This document shows, one piece after another, positions 33,306 through 44,980 of a stretch of DNA of 64,000 nt. The notes below the pieces were generated by a model, which did not search any database, was not told the DNA's origin, and saw only the letters and a program-made list of their open reading frames with translations. The first letter of the stretch is position 1, and the number at the start of each line of letters is the position of its first letter. The position numbers and the translations under genes were made by a program. Source of the DNA: Flaccisagitta enflata (lineage: Eukaryota > Chaetognatha > Sagittoidea > Aphragmophora); the NCBI GenBank assembly GCA_965153355.1, contig OZ231126.1:52142001-52206000 (forward strand). Reading direction: 5' to 3'.

Positions 33306-33690
33306 GACTGAGCCAAATGAGCTAGATGAGCTAAAATACTCAAAATCACTCAACCAGATGACCAGCTAGGCTCACTGACATGCTTTCTTGTATTTGCATG
33401 CTTATATCAAAATATTTATTTATCTCATTTCAAATCCGAAAAAAAGATTGAGCTAAATGAGCTAAATGAGCTAGAATACTCAAAAACATCCGCACAGATG
33501 AGCAGTTATGCTCACTGACGTGCTTTCTTGTATTTGCATGCTTAAAAATGAATCAAATCATTTCTTTATTTATTAATTTAAAACAAGAAAAAAAAGACTG
33601 AGCTAGATGAGCTAGACTTCTAAAAAACACCACAGATGAGCAGCTATGCTCATAAACATGTTTTCTTTATTAGCATGCTCAAACAAGTAA
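33306..33690. repeat. ~145-bp tandem repeat, three copies
   Basis: Units start with GACTGAGCCAAATGAGCTAG-like sequence at 33306, 33446 and 33596. They contain GATGAGCAGCTATGCTCA and CTTGTATTTGCATGCTTA. ATGAGCTA is itself repeated within each unit. Confidence 0.8.
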
Positions 33691-33799
33691 AGATACACTC
33701 TTTTATTAATCCTACATAAAATCATAAAAAATTGAAAAAACATTAATTTGAATTTTTCGTAAATAAATCTTTGAAAAATAATAGCGCGAAAAATATTTG

Positions 33800-33960
33800 T
33801 CGTAAACCAAACCCCAAGACTCAAGCCTTCCAGACCCAAAGACTCAGGTCCACAAACAAGCCTCCGAGACCCGAAATCCAGCTTTCAAAGCTTGTAATCA
33901 GGCATCCGTGGCCTCAAATTTGCCCCCCCCCCCCATTCTAATTAAGGCCTGCAAGGCCAT
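33800..33960. repeat. Family B-like minisatellite remnant
   Basis: CCCAAGACTCAAGCCTTCCA-type units and GGCCTCAAATTTGCC + C-run resemble the family B core. No family B termini are present. Confidence 0.5.
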
Positions 33961-34077
33961 GACAAACAATATGGCATCGCAACAACGGAACCCATGGCAT
34001 TTGAGCAGCCCATAATGTATATTTGCCATATCCTCGGTAATCAATAGGGTAAAATAGAATAGCGGAAATAAAGAGAA

Positions 34078-34143
34078 CAAGACACGGCGGATATAGTGAC
34101 ATGTTGGGATTGTAGAGTTGCGTGCGCGTGCGCACGCGACTTA
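34078..34143 (-). mobile_element. Family A internal-deletion derivative
   Basis: AACAAGACACGGCGGATATA (right end, altered) lies only ~45 bp from the left hairpin GTTGCGTGCGCGTGCGCACG + CGACT and TTAAAAA. The GTCY core is lost. Confidence 0.5.
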
Positions 34144-35022
34144 AAAACAAATATGAAATGACGCGGCAAGCTTCTTTTATTCACTCTCTTAGATTTCCAA
34201 GATTTGTTTTTCTTTCTTTTTTCTAATACAGTTTTTTTTTTTTTTTTTTTGTTGGTTTACTCTCCGCGATCTGGCGATTCCTTCCCCACTGCTTTTATTC
34301 AAATGTAAATGAGATTGTAAATCCAACTTTGCATAAGACTGTGTTTCGAATAGCACGTTTTTTCGCCTCGGTGGTCTGTCAGGACGGTTCAAAAAGGAGA
34401 GAGAGAGAGAGAGAGAGAGAAACAGGAATAGGAACATAGGCAGAGATACAGAGAAATGGAGTCATGAAGACAAAGAAATAGAGACAGAGAAAAAGAGACA
34501 TAAAGATGGAGACAAAGACAGAGACAAATACATAGACATAGATACAAAGTGACATAAAGAGAGAATATGAGACAGAGACAGAGACACACAGAGACAGTGA
34601 AAGACAGAGACAGAGGAAGGGAATGAGAGAGAAGAATGAAGGGGACGACAGTCATCCTCGGATCGCACAAGCACATGGTCAGCAGTACCCCTGACCGGCT
34701 CGGCGATATCAGCTGGACAGCTCTTGCGGCTGGCTTTTCAGCGTCTACCCTGCATCGTTAGCCTCAGGCGCGAAATCCGCTTTTTCACGCAATGATCACT
34801 GTGATTTTGATTATCCAGTTTTGTCTTGATGGTTGTCTTTTTTCGTAGAGAAAAAATCAGTGACAACCAATATCCTGTCTTGAAATACGACTGGGCGCTG
34901 TGTACATTGTGCAATGGGTGCTTACTCAGTCAATATCTGTGATCCTCGATCCCACTTACCACATTTCCTGTTGTGGCTTTGATAAAATGAAGCGCGCAAA
35001 CAGAAGCTGCGAGTGTTTTTTT
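34144..35022. other. Purine-rich patch, family B end scrap, otherwise unremarkable
   Basis: GAGACA-rich sequence at 34395-34630. CAGTCATCCTCGGATCGCAC and ATGGTCAGCAGTACCCC (34649-34690) match the family B right end. The rest is unique, with no gene. Confidence 0.55.
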
Positions 35023-35181
35023 AGTTGCGGACACGCAACTCTATAAGAGGCTTTGTCCGTCCGTCGGTTGGTTGGTTGGTCGGTTGGTTGGTCCGTCAGG
35101 CTCGAGTTGAAAAGTGGGAAAACGCGTATTTCCGCCCCTGCCCACCCGTCCGCAACTGATGGCCGTGTATCCGGCCTTGTT
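35023..35181 (+). mobile_element. Family A element, GTTGCGGAC subtype, complete and compact
   Basis: Only 159 bp. Left hairpin AGTTGCGGACACGCAACT (35023-35040), CTCTATAAGAGGC, GTCCGTCGGTTGG tract, CTCGAGTTGAAAAGTGGG and CCCCTGCCCACC. GTCCGCAACT (35148-35157) is the exact inverse of 35023-35032. GCCGTGTATCCGGC and CTTGTT end at 35181. A good reference copy. Confidence 0.9.
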
Positions 35182-35245
35182 TTTCTTCATTTTTAAAATC
35201 GTATCATCTTTTGGTCGGTCGGTATGTCGGTCCGTCACATTTTTA

Positions 35246-36013
35246 CAGGGTGTTTCAAGTGAGTTGTAACATAAAGAATCGACATATCTTTGCTTCTAGG
35301 AACTCAAATTAATTTCTGAAAAAAGTTCTAAAAAGATCTTGGTCTGCAGTTTTAGCATGCAAAATTTCATGATAGTCGGACTACTCATCTAGATGCCACA
35401 TATCTTCGAAGAACATTTGTGATTTCTGACCTCATCAATTATGACTCCGTATTGTACTTTGGAGTAGCTGTTTTTGATTGTGTGCCATTTTTTATCAAAT
35501 TGAGCTAGAACCGAGAGATTGGTCTCAAATGACAGATTATTTGTCATAGATTTTGGATCTCCCAAAAAATTTGAAAGTTTTTCACTATTTGCGACTTTTT
35601 TAATTGAGCTTTTAGAAAATTGCAATCAAAACCTTGATGAGGTCTGACCATAATCATTAAAAAAGTCTTCAAATGTTCAAAGTTTCCCTGATTTCAAAGC
35701 GGTTGAGCGATCTATGTTCAAATAGCTTTCATTTGAGACCAATCCCAACATTCTAGCTATATTAGTTTATAAATGGCAAGCAGTTGAAGTGAACAACTGC
35801 TAGGTACATTTACAAAAAAGATGATTTCTCACCAAAAAAGGCTGTTCTTTTGATTTTTCATTGACACACATCTATCATTCACTAAAACTTGAGGTTTTGT
35901 ATGAAAAAACTGCAGACCAAGATCTTTTTAAATTTTTTTCCAGAAATTGATTTGAATTTCTAGAAGCAAAGATATGTTGATTCTTTATGTTACAACTCAC
36001 TTGAAACACCCTG
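35246..36013. mobile_element. 768-bp mariner-type MITE/foldback
   Basis: TA on both sides (35244-35245 and 36014-36015). Terminal inverted repeats begin CAGGGTGTTTCAAGTGAGTT and extend >100 bp. CAGGGTGT is a common Tc1/mariner terminus. The arms also hold inverted copies of the GAGACCAATC...TTCTAGCT motif (35497-35535, 35735-35772). Confidence 0.8.
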
Positions 36014-36014
36014 T

Positions 36015-36243
36015 AGTTGCGTGCAAGCGACTCTACACCCCGCTTTGTCCATCTGTCTGTCCGTCGGTTGGATGGTTGGTCGGTCTATCTGTTGGTCCGT
36101 CACACTTTTACTTTTTTTATCAATTTTATTCCCCTAAGTCATTTAAAGTCATTTTAGAGTACTCTAAGTCATTTTAAGACATTCTAAGTCATGCTAACTC
36201 ATTCTGTAAGTCTCGCACGCGACTTATAGGTGTTGTCCTTGTT
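36015..36243 (+). mobile_element. Family A element, GCGTGC subtype with TCATTTTAAG core
   Basis: Left hairpin AGTTGCGTGCAAGCGACT (36015-36032), CTCTACACCCCGC, and GTCC/GTTGG tract. A TTTTAAGTCATTC-type minisatellite (36130-36205) follows. GCACGCGACT lies at 36215-36224 (one mismatch to the left motif). The terminus TTATAGGTGTTGTCCTTGTT equals that of the outer element at 47616-48210. Confidence 0.8.
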
Positions 36244-36379
36244 TAATTGGGAGCGGTTTACGCATTACTGCTCCTGCCCAATCGTCCGCGACTGGATTGC
36301 CGTGTATCCGGCCTTGTTCATCCATTCCGCAATGTCTAAGCGGATATGGTGAGGGCCCTCAGCGTTTTAAGCGCTCCCT

Positions 36380-36790
36380 CAAACCCCTGTGTTACCTTCA
36401 TGCCCAACCTGGATTTGAACCCTTGACCCTCATTTCTGAAGGCAACTGTTCTAACCATTAGACCATGAAGGCTTAAAATGCTGAGTTGGTCCCAAGCCCG
36501 ACATGTGTGGTGACTTACTATGCGGATGTAAAACAAATTGTATATCTCTGCTCATCGCATTCAGAAAATGGTTCCTATGTCAGACTCAAAGCCAGTCACA
36601 GACTGGGGTATCTGCTAGGACACCAATAAAAGTATGCAATCGAACATATCATCAAGCTCTAGTAAGTCAGCCTTCATGGTCTAATGGTTAGAATACTTGA
36701 CTTCAGATATGAGGATCAAGGGTTCAAATCCTGGATGGGCATGAAGGTAACATGGGAGTTTGAGTTAATACGCTGAGTTGGTCCCAAAAA
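36380..36790. repeat. Inverted pair of tRNA-like repeats
   Basis: Minus-strand copy (36390-36475) and plus-strand copy (36668-36745) both read GCCTTCATGGTCTAATGGTT (box A) and AAGGGTTCAAATCC (box B), followed by GGGCATGAAGGTAACA. Flanks are inverted or shared too (GCTGAGTTGGTCCC). Box A resembles animal tRNA-Glu, but acceptor stems do not close properly. Confidence 0.65.
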
Positions 36791-36799
36791 TTGTATATC

Positions 36800-37249
36800 C
36801 CTATTTAAAATGTTGATATCTGCTTATATTCTAACAGGAGTACACAGAAATGTGTTTTTCTAGCAACTGGCTGTGATCAGTAATAAAGTATCCTATAATC
36901 AGTCCAAATCAAAAATATTACTGCCCAATTGTCATTTTTTTTTCCATTATGCTTGCCCCTATCATCTCAAGTCTAGACGGAATCTACTGTATGGGAGAGC
37001 TTACACTAGAAAATGAAAGATATACATATAAAAAATATATATATATCACATTTCCTCGGCAGTGGGTTGTGTGGCTGTGGATAGCTTGCCCGGCGAGAGA
37101 GAAAACCTCACTCTCTCTATAATCCCTTACATTATAATATTCCGACGTTGTTGATGGTGTTGGTGACGCAATTGAGAATTGTTGTCGCAGTTGCCAGCCT
37201 AAGCCAAGAGTCGTAATAAACAAGTTGCCGACTGCGGCCCAGTGTTTTT
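36800..37249. other. No feature identified
   Basis: Unique AT-rich sequence. A (TA)n patch at 37035-37046. Confidence 0.4.
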
Positions 37250-37440
37250 AGTCGCTTGCTACGCGACTCTACAACCGGCTTTGTCGGTCCGTCCGTCCGT
37301 TGGTCCGTCCGTCACACTTTACTTTTTTGGGTTTTTTGCGGTCTTTGGCCTCACTGCTCCTGCCAAAATGATAGAGTGGCCTCAAATATGGCCCCCGCCC
37401 ACCCGCACGCGACTTGGGTAGCCGTGTATCCGGCCTTGTT
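37250..37440 (+). mobile_element. Family A element, GCGTGC subtype, complete
   Basis: Left hairpin AGTCGCTTGCTACGCGACT (37250-37268, one arm mismatch), GTCC tract, CACACTTTACTTTTTTGGGT, CTCCTGCC, GCACGCGACT (37405-37414), GCCGTGTATCCGGC and CTTGTT at 37440. Confidence 0.87.
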
Positions 37441-37495
37441 TATTTCCACCTCTTTCCCTCTAGCTTGATGTTCTCTTCCTTTGTCATACGCTCTT

Positions 37496-37823
<328 letters not shown>

Positions 37824-38178
37824 GATCCGAGTAACAACCGCGTCCTAGGGTGACACACCCAACACTACCCAAACTTTATTTTCCTAGGTCAAATTCCAGG
37901 TCAAACCCGAGGTCATATTCTGGGTCACATTTTTGGGGCTTGCTACCCCGAGGTGGCTTTATATAGGTAAGTCATGGGTCAGAGCGATTGCATCTCTCTC
38001 CCGTCCGTCATTCTTACTCTCTCTCTGTCTCTCTGCCTTTTTTTTGTCTCACTTAAACTGTCATTCTCTGTGTTTACGCTTGTCTCTTTCTTTCTTCAAC
38101 TCATCTTCACTGGTCCTACCTATTAACATGTATTTTTTGCCCAATCCTTTCTGTCCGCACTTTTTTTTTTCTTTCTAT

Positions 38179-38789
38179 GACGGCGAATTTTCGAAGGAAA
38201 ATCAAATGTTTCACCATACTTTTTGCATCATTATCAGCACAATAATGGTGTAGGAATGCTTTTAATAGACAAATTGTCTTTAAAGACACTTGGTGTATAC
38301 ATATTTATCATATTCTGACCTCAAAAGTAATTTAAACTATGCAATTCACGTCAAAAAAGACAAGAAAATCAAGGTTTTAATGAAATCTTGCTTACATTTT
38401 TTTATCTTTTCTTGCCGTTTAAATTCTAAGACTTTCAAATGCAGGGAAATTTTGCATTTTCAAAAACATAGTTCTCTCCGTAATTGTTTTTGGAAGAGAA
38501 CTATGTTTTTTATTTTCTCATTTTTTCATTTTCTATGCAATCTTAGAATTTAAACGGGCTCCCTGTCAGTGACCAAATACGAAATTTTCTGTAATTTGCA
38601 ATATATTTTCTTTATCAACTTTACCAATATTTGGTTCTATTTCATGATTTAATGCAAATTTTGCAATGAAATAATAACTGTGACATATTTCAATGATTAT
38701 TTTGGTATAATCATTCAGTTTTATTTATTTTTAATTTTTGATTTTGGCCCCCGTTGAAACACAAATGTTGCCTTTGGAAGTACGCCGTC
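38179..38789. mobile_element. 611-bp TIR element, copy 2
   Basis: GACGGCGAATTTTCGAAGGA ... GGAAGTACGCCGTC, flanked by CTAT on both sides (38175-38178 and 38790-38793), a clean 4-bp target duplication. It differs from copy 1 (32461-33060) by scattered substitutions and a small inverted duplication near 38460-38510. Confidence 0.87.
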
Positions 38790-38877
38790 CTATCCTTCTT
38801 ACATGCCAAATGTGTAAATACATGCCATGTAAGTAAATCTCTTTTCATATGACTCCACGTGTCTACGCAGATTTAAT

Positions 38878-39035
<158 letters not shown>

Positions 39036-39267
39036 ATAGAAAATGGGGTGGGTCGATTTATAGGTTGCCCCTTACGCGCGGTAAATGGATCAGAAATTTC
39101 TTGATGCGATTGTTCCATGACTTTTTTTTTCATTTCTTGAAAGGATGAAAGGCCCAGTTTGCCACTTGGAGATCTGCAAGTGGTTGTACACAATTTGGTG
39201 CAAGTATTTTTCATTTCATGTGACATTGTGACATTATTGTTTTTGTTGTTTTGGTTGTTGTTTTTTA

Positions 39268-40426
39268 AGTCGCGTGCTACGCGACTCTACACCCCGCTTT
39301 TTTGGTCCGTCCCTCGGACCGTCCCACTCTGGGCTGCATTGTGCGCTAGGTGGCTCATTGGGGATTAACATTACATCTTTTCCATTACATTGTTTTTTAT
39401 AAAATATAAAACATTTGTTCTGCATATTTCAGATGTTATGAAACTATTTATACCCAATATGGACTCATTATTGGATTAAGAGCTTTATGAGCTTAGAGTA
39501 CAAAAGAAGAGAAATTTTAGAAATTAAAGTGAAAAATACAACTAAACTCTCTTACATTTAGTTTTAAAATTGTATAATGTTTTGACCAAATCAATTTGAT
39601 TTTTTTCTTTGTTCAATAAGATTCTTTAATAAAGTGCTCAAAAAAAATCATTTTTGTACTCATTTAGCTCATTTTGCTCATTTTTCTTCCAATCAAATAT
39701 AGATTTTTACTTTTATCCACATTATTACTTGTCCATTTTAGGCCAAGAAAATTGCAATTTGGACGTTGAAGGCCCGCTTCAGCCATAGTATTCTGGATTC
39801 GGGACCCCTCGAACTACATTTTGGCATTGGTCGCTCATTGTGCGTTCTTGTGCGATTTTTTATATTTATAGGGTAATAAAAGCATGCAAATCAAGTCAAA
39901 TATGTCGTAATAGTAGACTAATTAAATAGTGCTAAAAATGTAAAAAACAATGATTTCTTAAATTTTTCTAGACATTTAAACATAAATGAAGGAATCCAAT
40001 CCGATAGTGAAGATATCATGAGCTTTTTTCAATCTCAACAGATAATCCCAAAAATTCATTGATTTTTCCTGAAATGTAGCATTTTTCGTAGTAATATCCA
40101 TTTAGGTCGCCTTTTTTCACTCTAAATTGCCATAAAACCTGTCATATGGACTGGTAATATATGCTCAAATGCTACCATGGCCATTCTACTTAGTTTAAAC
40201 CATATAGCAGAAATGAAAATTTTCACCCAGACACCCAAGGAGCCATCTAGCGCAATCTGTGGCCCTTAGTGCGTCCGTCGGTCGGTCCTACCGCCCGTCA
40301 CACTTTACTTTTTTTGGGTTTTTGCAGTCTTTGGCCTCACTGCTCCTGCCCAAACGATCAAGTGACCTCAAATTCGGCCCCTGCCCACCCGCACGCGACT
40401 GGGGTAGCCGTGTATCCGGCCCTATT
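39268..40426 (+). mobile_element. Family A element, GCGTGC subtype, with a 935-bp insertion
   Basis: Left hairpin AGTCGCGTGCTACGCGACT (39268-39286), CTCTACACCCCGC and GTCC. It resumes after the insert with GCGTCCGTCGGTCGGTCC, CACACTTTAC and CTCCTGCCCAAACG. GCACGCGACT (40391-40400) is the exact inverse of 39268-39277. The terminus GCCGTGTATCCGGC-CCTATT is slightly altered. Confidence 0.8.
39331..40265. mobile_element. 935-bp TIR insertion in family A
   Basis: GGGCTGCATTGTGCGCTAGG-TGGCTC at the left and its imperfect inverse GAGCCATCTAGCGCAATCTG-TGGCCC at the right. The interior is AT-rich with no transposase. The exact target duplication is unclear. Superfamily not assigned. Confidence 0.65.
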
Positions 40427-40458
40427 TTTCTTACTAATAAGTTTTATGATTGTTACTA

Positions 40459-40461
40459 CAG

Positions 40462-40538
<77 letters not shown>

Positions 40539-40587
40539 GATGTTATTGTTGTTGTTATTGTCGTTCTGGTTGTAGTTGTTGTTGTAG

Positions 40588-40628
<41 letters not shown>

Positions 40629-40629
40629 C

Positions 40630-40703
<74 letters not shown>

Positions 40704-40831
40704 GCTCTTGCTGTTATTGCTGTTTGCTGTTGTGTTGTTATTGTTATTGTTGTTGTTGTTGTTGTTGTTGTTGTTTTTATGTTATTGTTGTTGTTGTTAT
40801 TGCTGTTGCTTTTGTTGTTGTTGTTGTTGTT

Positions 40832-40872
<41 letters not shown>
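40459..40872. repeat. (TTG)n microsatellite
   Basis: Long TTG repeat with ATT, CTG and TTA interruptions. Confidence 0.95.
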
Positions 40873-40874
<2 letters not shown>

Positions 40875-40941
40875 TTCTTATCAATGAAATGAAACTTTTT
40901 TTTTTCTTTTTGGTTCCTTTTTTTCTCTCTCCTATTTACGA

Positions 40942-41115
<174 letters not shown>

Positions 41116-41428
41116 ACATACACACACCTACTCAGTCGTTCTCCTTTTCTTCGCCGTCATTTGCACTTTTCTTCGCACTTGTTCCAGTCGACCATTTCCG
41201 TTCCTACTCTCTTATTTTAGGGTCATGCGGAAATTTTTGGTCCTTTTTTAGGGGGAGGGAGGGGGGAGGGAACTTATCGCTAGGCACGGCCAATAAAATT
41301 TTATGGACTCGTATAAACGGGTTATTTGTTTATTCTTTCTCTCTTTTTTTTTTCCATTATGTCATTTTTTTCCTATTTCTCGTTTTCTTCATCTATGCTA
41401 GTAGTACTAGGGTAAACATAAGAGAAAC

Positions 41429-41430
<2 letters not shown>

Positions 41431-41474
<44 letters not shown>

Positions 41475-41530
41475 ACACACGAATATACACACACACTTGT
41501 CATACAGACACGAATACACACACTCACACA
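41431..41530. repeat. (GA)n-(CA)n compound microsatellite
   Basis: GA at 41431-41470, then CA-rich to 41530. Confidence 0.9.
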
Positions 41531-41697
41531 AAAAAAAACATCAGTGACGCGATTAGGCGCTTTTGGGGATTGCGTATCTGGCCATCGAAGCAGAAGAGGA
41601 AGAAAAAACGATATCAATGAAGAAAAATATATCCTGTTATTGCCCGCCGTTGATGTTTTTGGCGCGACCAGATGAGACCACAGAGCAACATATTTTT

Positions 41698-41858
41698 TTG
41701 TTGCGTGCTTCGCGATTCTACAAGCCGCTTTTTTACCTAAATGTTTGTTCATTTCGAGCGGATTTAGCATCGCTGAAGCTGTGAAAATGTGTGATTATGA
41801 TCCTACATCTCTGCCCATGCCTACGCCCCATGCCTATGGCTTATCCGGCCTTGTTTCG
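41698..41858 (+). mobile_element. Decayed family A element
   Basis: GTTGCGTGCTTCGCGATTCT hairpin with CTACAAGCCGC, then CTGCCCATGCC and CTTATCCGGCCTTGTT. The GTCY core and sub-terminal copy are lost. Confidence 0.55.
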
Positions 41859-43032
41859 CTCACCAACCAAAATAAATGGTTCATCTGCGATGGCGATACT
41901 ATTTTTTTCTTCTTTCGCTCCCGCAACCACGATAAATCATAGTTGTTTCTTGACGAGCCGAGGTGATTGTGTTGGCAATGAGATTGGCTTTGGTTCTCTA
42001 GAAGACGCGCAATAACGATATAGTCAACACCGCGGCATTTTGGCACTGATGTTGTTTATATGAACATATATATCCGAAACGAAATCTTTCTACTCGATGA
42101 AACAATAGTTGGATTAGTTATTGGACTGCAAGTGACACTCATAAATATATCAATTGTGGTTTTCTTTTATTGTAATGGAATATAAAGGCAGCTACACTAG
42201 AAGGCGTGATTTCATCCACTTACGCCAGGTCTTCAGACTCCTTTTAGATGCTCTCTAATAAGATTAAAGCATTCTTAGTTTTCCTTTTCCCTTTAAAAAG
42301 AATTCTGCCGCCATTTTTTCTTTTCCTCCACATTTCCACTCTCCGTCTTTTTCACCTTCCCTTTTCAATTTCTAACCCTCTCTTTCTCTTTCTCATCGTT
42401 CCATCATTTATTTTTACACATAACCATTTGACCAATACCATCTTTCTCACATTCGTTTTACGATTCCACTCGCGTCATTTCCAATTTTCCATGGTCAACG
42501 AATATTTTTTACAGCTGCCCCAGATCCTCCTTCAAACCGTGTGCTCCAGTCACCATTGCCCCAATGAGGCATTTGCAGCCCCTGATACGATTAGATATCG
42601 CCTCCATGGTCGCTGTCGCTGCCACCGCCGCTGCCGCTGTCGCTATCACCGCCGCTGCAACCGCCTCCCATGCCTTTATCAGCTCGGCCGTCGCTGACAT
42701 TGACTTGGCCACTGCCTCAGTCTCTGCCACTGCCAACGTGCGAATGCCGCGCTGTTGCATCCACCTCCAACGCCACCGCCAACTCCACCACCACCAAAGC
42801 TTCCATCTCCTCCGCCGCTGCAACTGCCGCCGCCTCCATCTCCGCCCCGCCACCTCCTCCGCCGCCTCTATCGCCTCCGCCGCTGCCATTCTCGTCTTTT
42901 GATTGCCTCACGTCAAAAGGCGTTCTTTCAATATGAGTTCTCATTACAATTTCCCCACTTAATGTCACGATCCACAGGCGGCAGCGATAGCGGGAGGGGA
43001 AGAAGGAAAAGAATGAAGGATGGGAAATGAGA
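41859..43032. other. Unique sequence with a GCC/CCG-rich cryptic repeat
   Basis: From ~42600 to 42895 the sequence is an irregular (GCY)n/(CCGCCG)n mix that opens Ala- or Pro/His-rich frames on both strands. Frames in several registers at once argue for a repeat, not a gene. Nothing recognised in 41859-42590. Confidence 0.5.
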
Positions 43033-43145
43033 GAAAAGAGGAAGAAGAAGAAGAAGAAGAAGAAGAAGAAGAAGAAGAAGAAGAAGAAGAAGAAGAAGAA
43101 GAAGAAGAAGAAGAAGAAGAAGAAGAAGAAGAAGAAGAAGAAGAA
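43033..43145. repeat. (GAA)n microsatellite, left of family B
   Basis: About 37 GAA units that abut the right terminus of a family B element. Confidence 0.95.
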
Positions 43146-43790
43146 TAGTCGCAAAAGCGTTAGATGGTCAGCGGTACCCGTTGCCCCTATATGAGTGTTT
43201 GTGGGTGTGAGATGGTTAGAGGGGCAGCGGCCCCGAAGGGACCGATGACGTATGCTGTTTTTATTTGGGCCTCAAGGATAGAATTAGGGCCTGGAGGCTG
43301 CAATTGGGGCCTTGAGGCTTGGACTAGGGCCTTGAGGCTGGAGTTTGAGCTTTGGGGCTGGGATTTGAGCTTTGAGGCTGAGATTTGAGCTTCGAGGCTG
43401 GGATTTGAGCTTTATGGGTGGGATTTGAGCTTTGAGGCTGGGGTTTGAGTTTCAAAGCTGGGATTTGAGCTTCGAGGCTGGGATTTGAGCTTCAAGTTCA
43501 AGGCTGGGATTTGTGCCATGAGACAGGGATTTGAGCCTCAGGGCTGGGATTTGAGCCTCGAGGCTTGGATTTTAGCCTGGAGACTGGGATTTGAGCCTCG
43601 AGGCTGGGATTTGAGCTTCAAAGCGGGGATTTGAGCTTCAAAGCGGGGATTTGAGCTTCAAAGCGGGGATTTGATGCTCGAAGCTAGGATTTGGGTCCTG
43701 AGACTAATTTGGGGCAGAAGGGGAGAAGAAGAAGGAGAAGGAGAATTTCCCCTATGTGTGTGAGGTCATCAGCCCCTTAGGGCCCTTTTA
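43146..43790 (-). mobile_element. Family B element inside a (GAA)n tract
   Basis: TAGTCGCAAAAGCGTTAGAT (right terminal hairpin), GGTCAGCGGTACCCGTTGCC, GGGGCAGCGGCCCCGAAGGG (43211-43230), and a minisatellite of GAGGCTGGGATTTGAGCTT units (43265-43700). The left side is GGTCATCAGCCCCTTAGGGCC with the GGGCAGCGG part deleted. GAA repeats flank both sides. Confidence 0.75.
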
Positions 43791-43861
43791 AAGAAGAAGA
43801 AGAAGAAGAAGAAGAAGAAGAAGAAGAAGAAGAAGAAGAAGAAGAAGAAGATGAAGAAGAA

Positions 43862-43893
<32 letters not shown>

Positions 43894-43945
43894 AGGAGAA
43901 AAGGAAAGAAAAAGAAAAAGAAAAAGAAAAAGAGGAAACAAACAA
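43791..43945. repeat. (GAA)n then (GAAAAA)n tract
   Basis: GAA to ~43895, then AAAGAAAAAGAA. This is the same unit as 43033-43145 on the other side of the family B element. Confidence 0.93.
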
Positions 43946-43989
43946 AGAAACAAACTATAAGAAATATCAACAACCAAAAATTACCAACA

Positions 43990-44222
43990 AAGAATCAAAC
44001 AAACAAACAAACAAACCAACAAACCAACAAACCAACAAACCACAAACCAACAAACCAACAAACCAACAGACCAACAAACCAACAGACCAACAGACCAACA
44101 AACCAACAAAGTAATAAACAAACAAACAAACAAATAAATAAACAAACAAACATACAAATAAGCAAACAAAAGGACACAAACAAACATAAAATACAAACAA
44201 ACAAAAAACACAAACAAACAAT
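43990..44222. repeat. (ACAAACCA)n/(AAAC)n tract
   Basis: ACCAACAA units to ~44110, then AAACAAACAAAT variants. Confidence 0.9.
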
Positions 44223-44243
44223 CAGATAAGCAAATATGAAAAG

Positions 44244-44418
44244 AACAAGGCCGGATACACGGCAACCCAGTCGCGGACGGTTGGGCAGGAGCAGTAATGC
44301 AAAAACCGCTCGGAATTCAAAAATGTGACGGACCGACCGACCGACCGACTGACGGACCGACGGACCTATTGACCTACCGACCGACACGGCAAGGTGTAGA
44401 GTCGCGTGTCCGCGACTA
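44244..44418 (-). mobile_element. Family A element, GCGGAC subtype, complete
   Basis: AACAAGGCCGGATACACGGC; AGTCGCGGAC (44269-44278); TTGGGCAGGAGCAGTAATGC; GACC tract; left hairpin AGTCGCGTGTCCGCGACT (44400-44417), TAAAAA. 44269-44278 is the exact inverse of 44408-44417. Nearly the same as 2083-2245. Confidence 0.9.
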
Positions 44419-44980
44419 AAAAGAAAGAAATACAATGGAAAAATGTATGTACGTTCAAGGATTTAGAGTGATGTAAAGTACCGGCCAACCAGCTAACCAG
44501 CTAACCAGCTAACCAGCCAATTAACCGATTAGTTATTATATCTCACTCGTGCTCTGCCATGTGGTTAAACGGAAAGCAGCGGCAGTTGAATGGATTTCTC
44601 TTGGAGAGGCCGCCCATTTTAGAGAAAGAAAGAGAGAGAGAGAGACATCCTTATCAAAGTTACCCGCCCCGCGCTCTTAATGTCATAGGCAAGAGGTTGC
44701 AGCAAAATTGGAATATTAGACCCGCGGTTTAACGCAGAAATGAAGGCTTAAATTGAAGACCTGAAATTCAGAAAGGGAAGAATAGAATAACAGAGTGTCA
44801 CGCTGTCGGAATTAAAACATCAAGATGAAATTAACGGTGACATTTAATGATAATGATAGAGTATCGAACTGTGCATGAGATGGTCTCATCGCATTAGAAT
44901 GTCTCAGGGATTGGATAGTCAAATACAGTACAGTACAGTAGTTTTTTTCCCCTTTGTTTCAGTGAAAACCAATCCAAAAA
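44419..44980. other. No gene; small CCAGCTAA repeat
   Basis: ACCAGCTA units at 44490-44520, and a short GA patch at 44630-44645. Confidence 0.45.

Larger units (their letters stand above)
35205..36316 (+). mobile_element. Outer family A element broken by a mariner MITE and a second family A
   Basis: GGTCGGTCGGTATGTCGGTC and CGTCACATTTTT (to 35245), then, after 35246-36243, AATTGGGAGCGGTTTACGCA, CTGCTCCTGCCCAATCG, GTCCGCGACT and GCCGTGTATCCGGC-CTTGTT (36316). The two halves match the continuous copies at 2083-2245 and 44244-44418. The left hairpin is not recognisable. Confidence 0.7.

Noticed and set aside
36668-36745. Functional tRNA gene (Glu-like)
   Set aside because: Box A and box B are good, but acceptor and anticodon stems do not pair and an inverted copy with the same non-tRNA flanks is nearby. 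More likely a tRNA-derived repeat. The same holds for 13172-13256, 13395-13478, 29425-29515 and 32098-32180.
42509-42902. Ala-rich and Pro/His-rich protein frames
   Set aside because: Open in several frames on both strands because of an irregular GCY/CCG repeat. No start context or domain.
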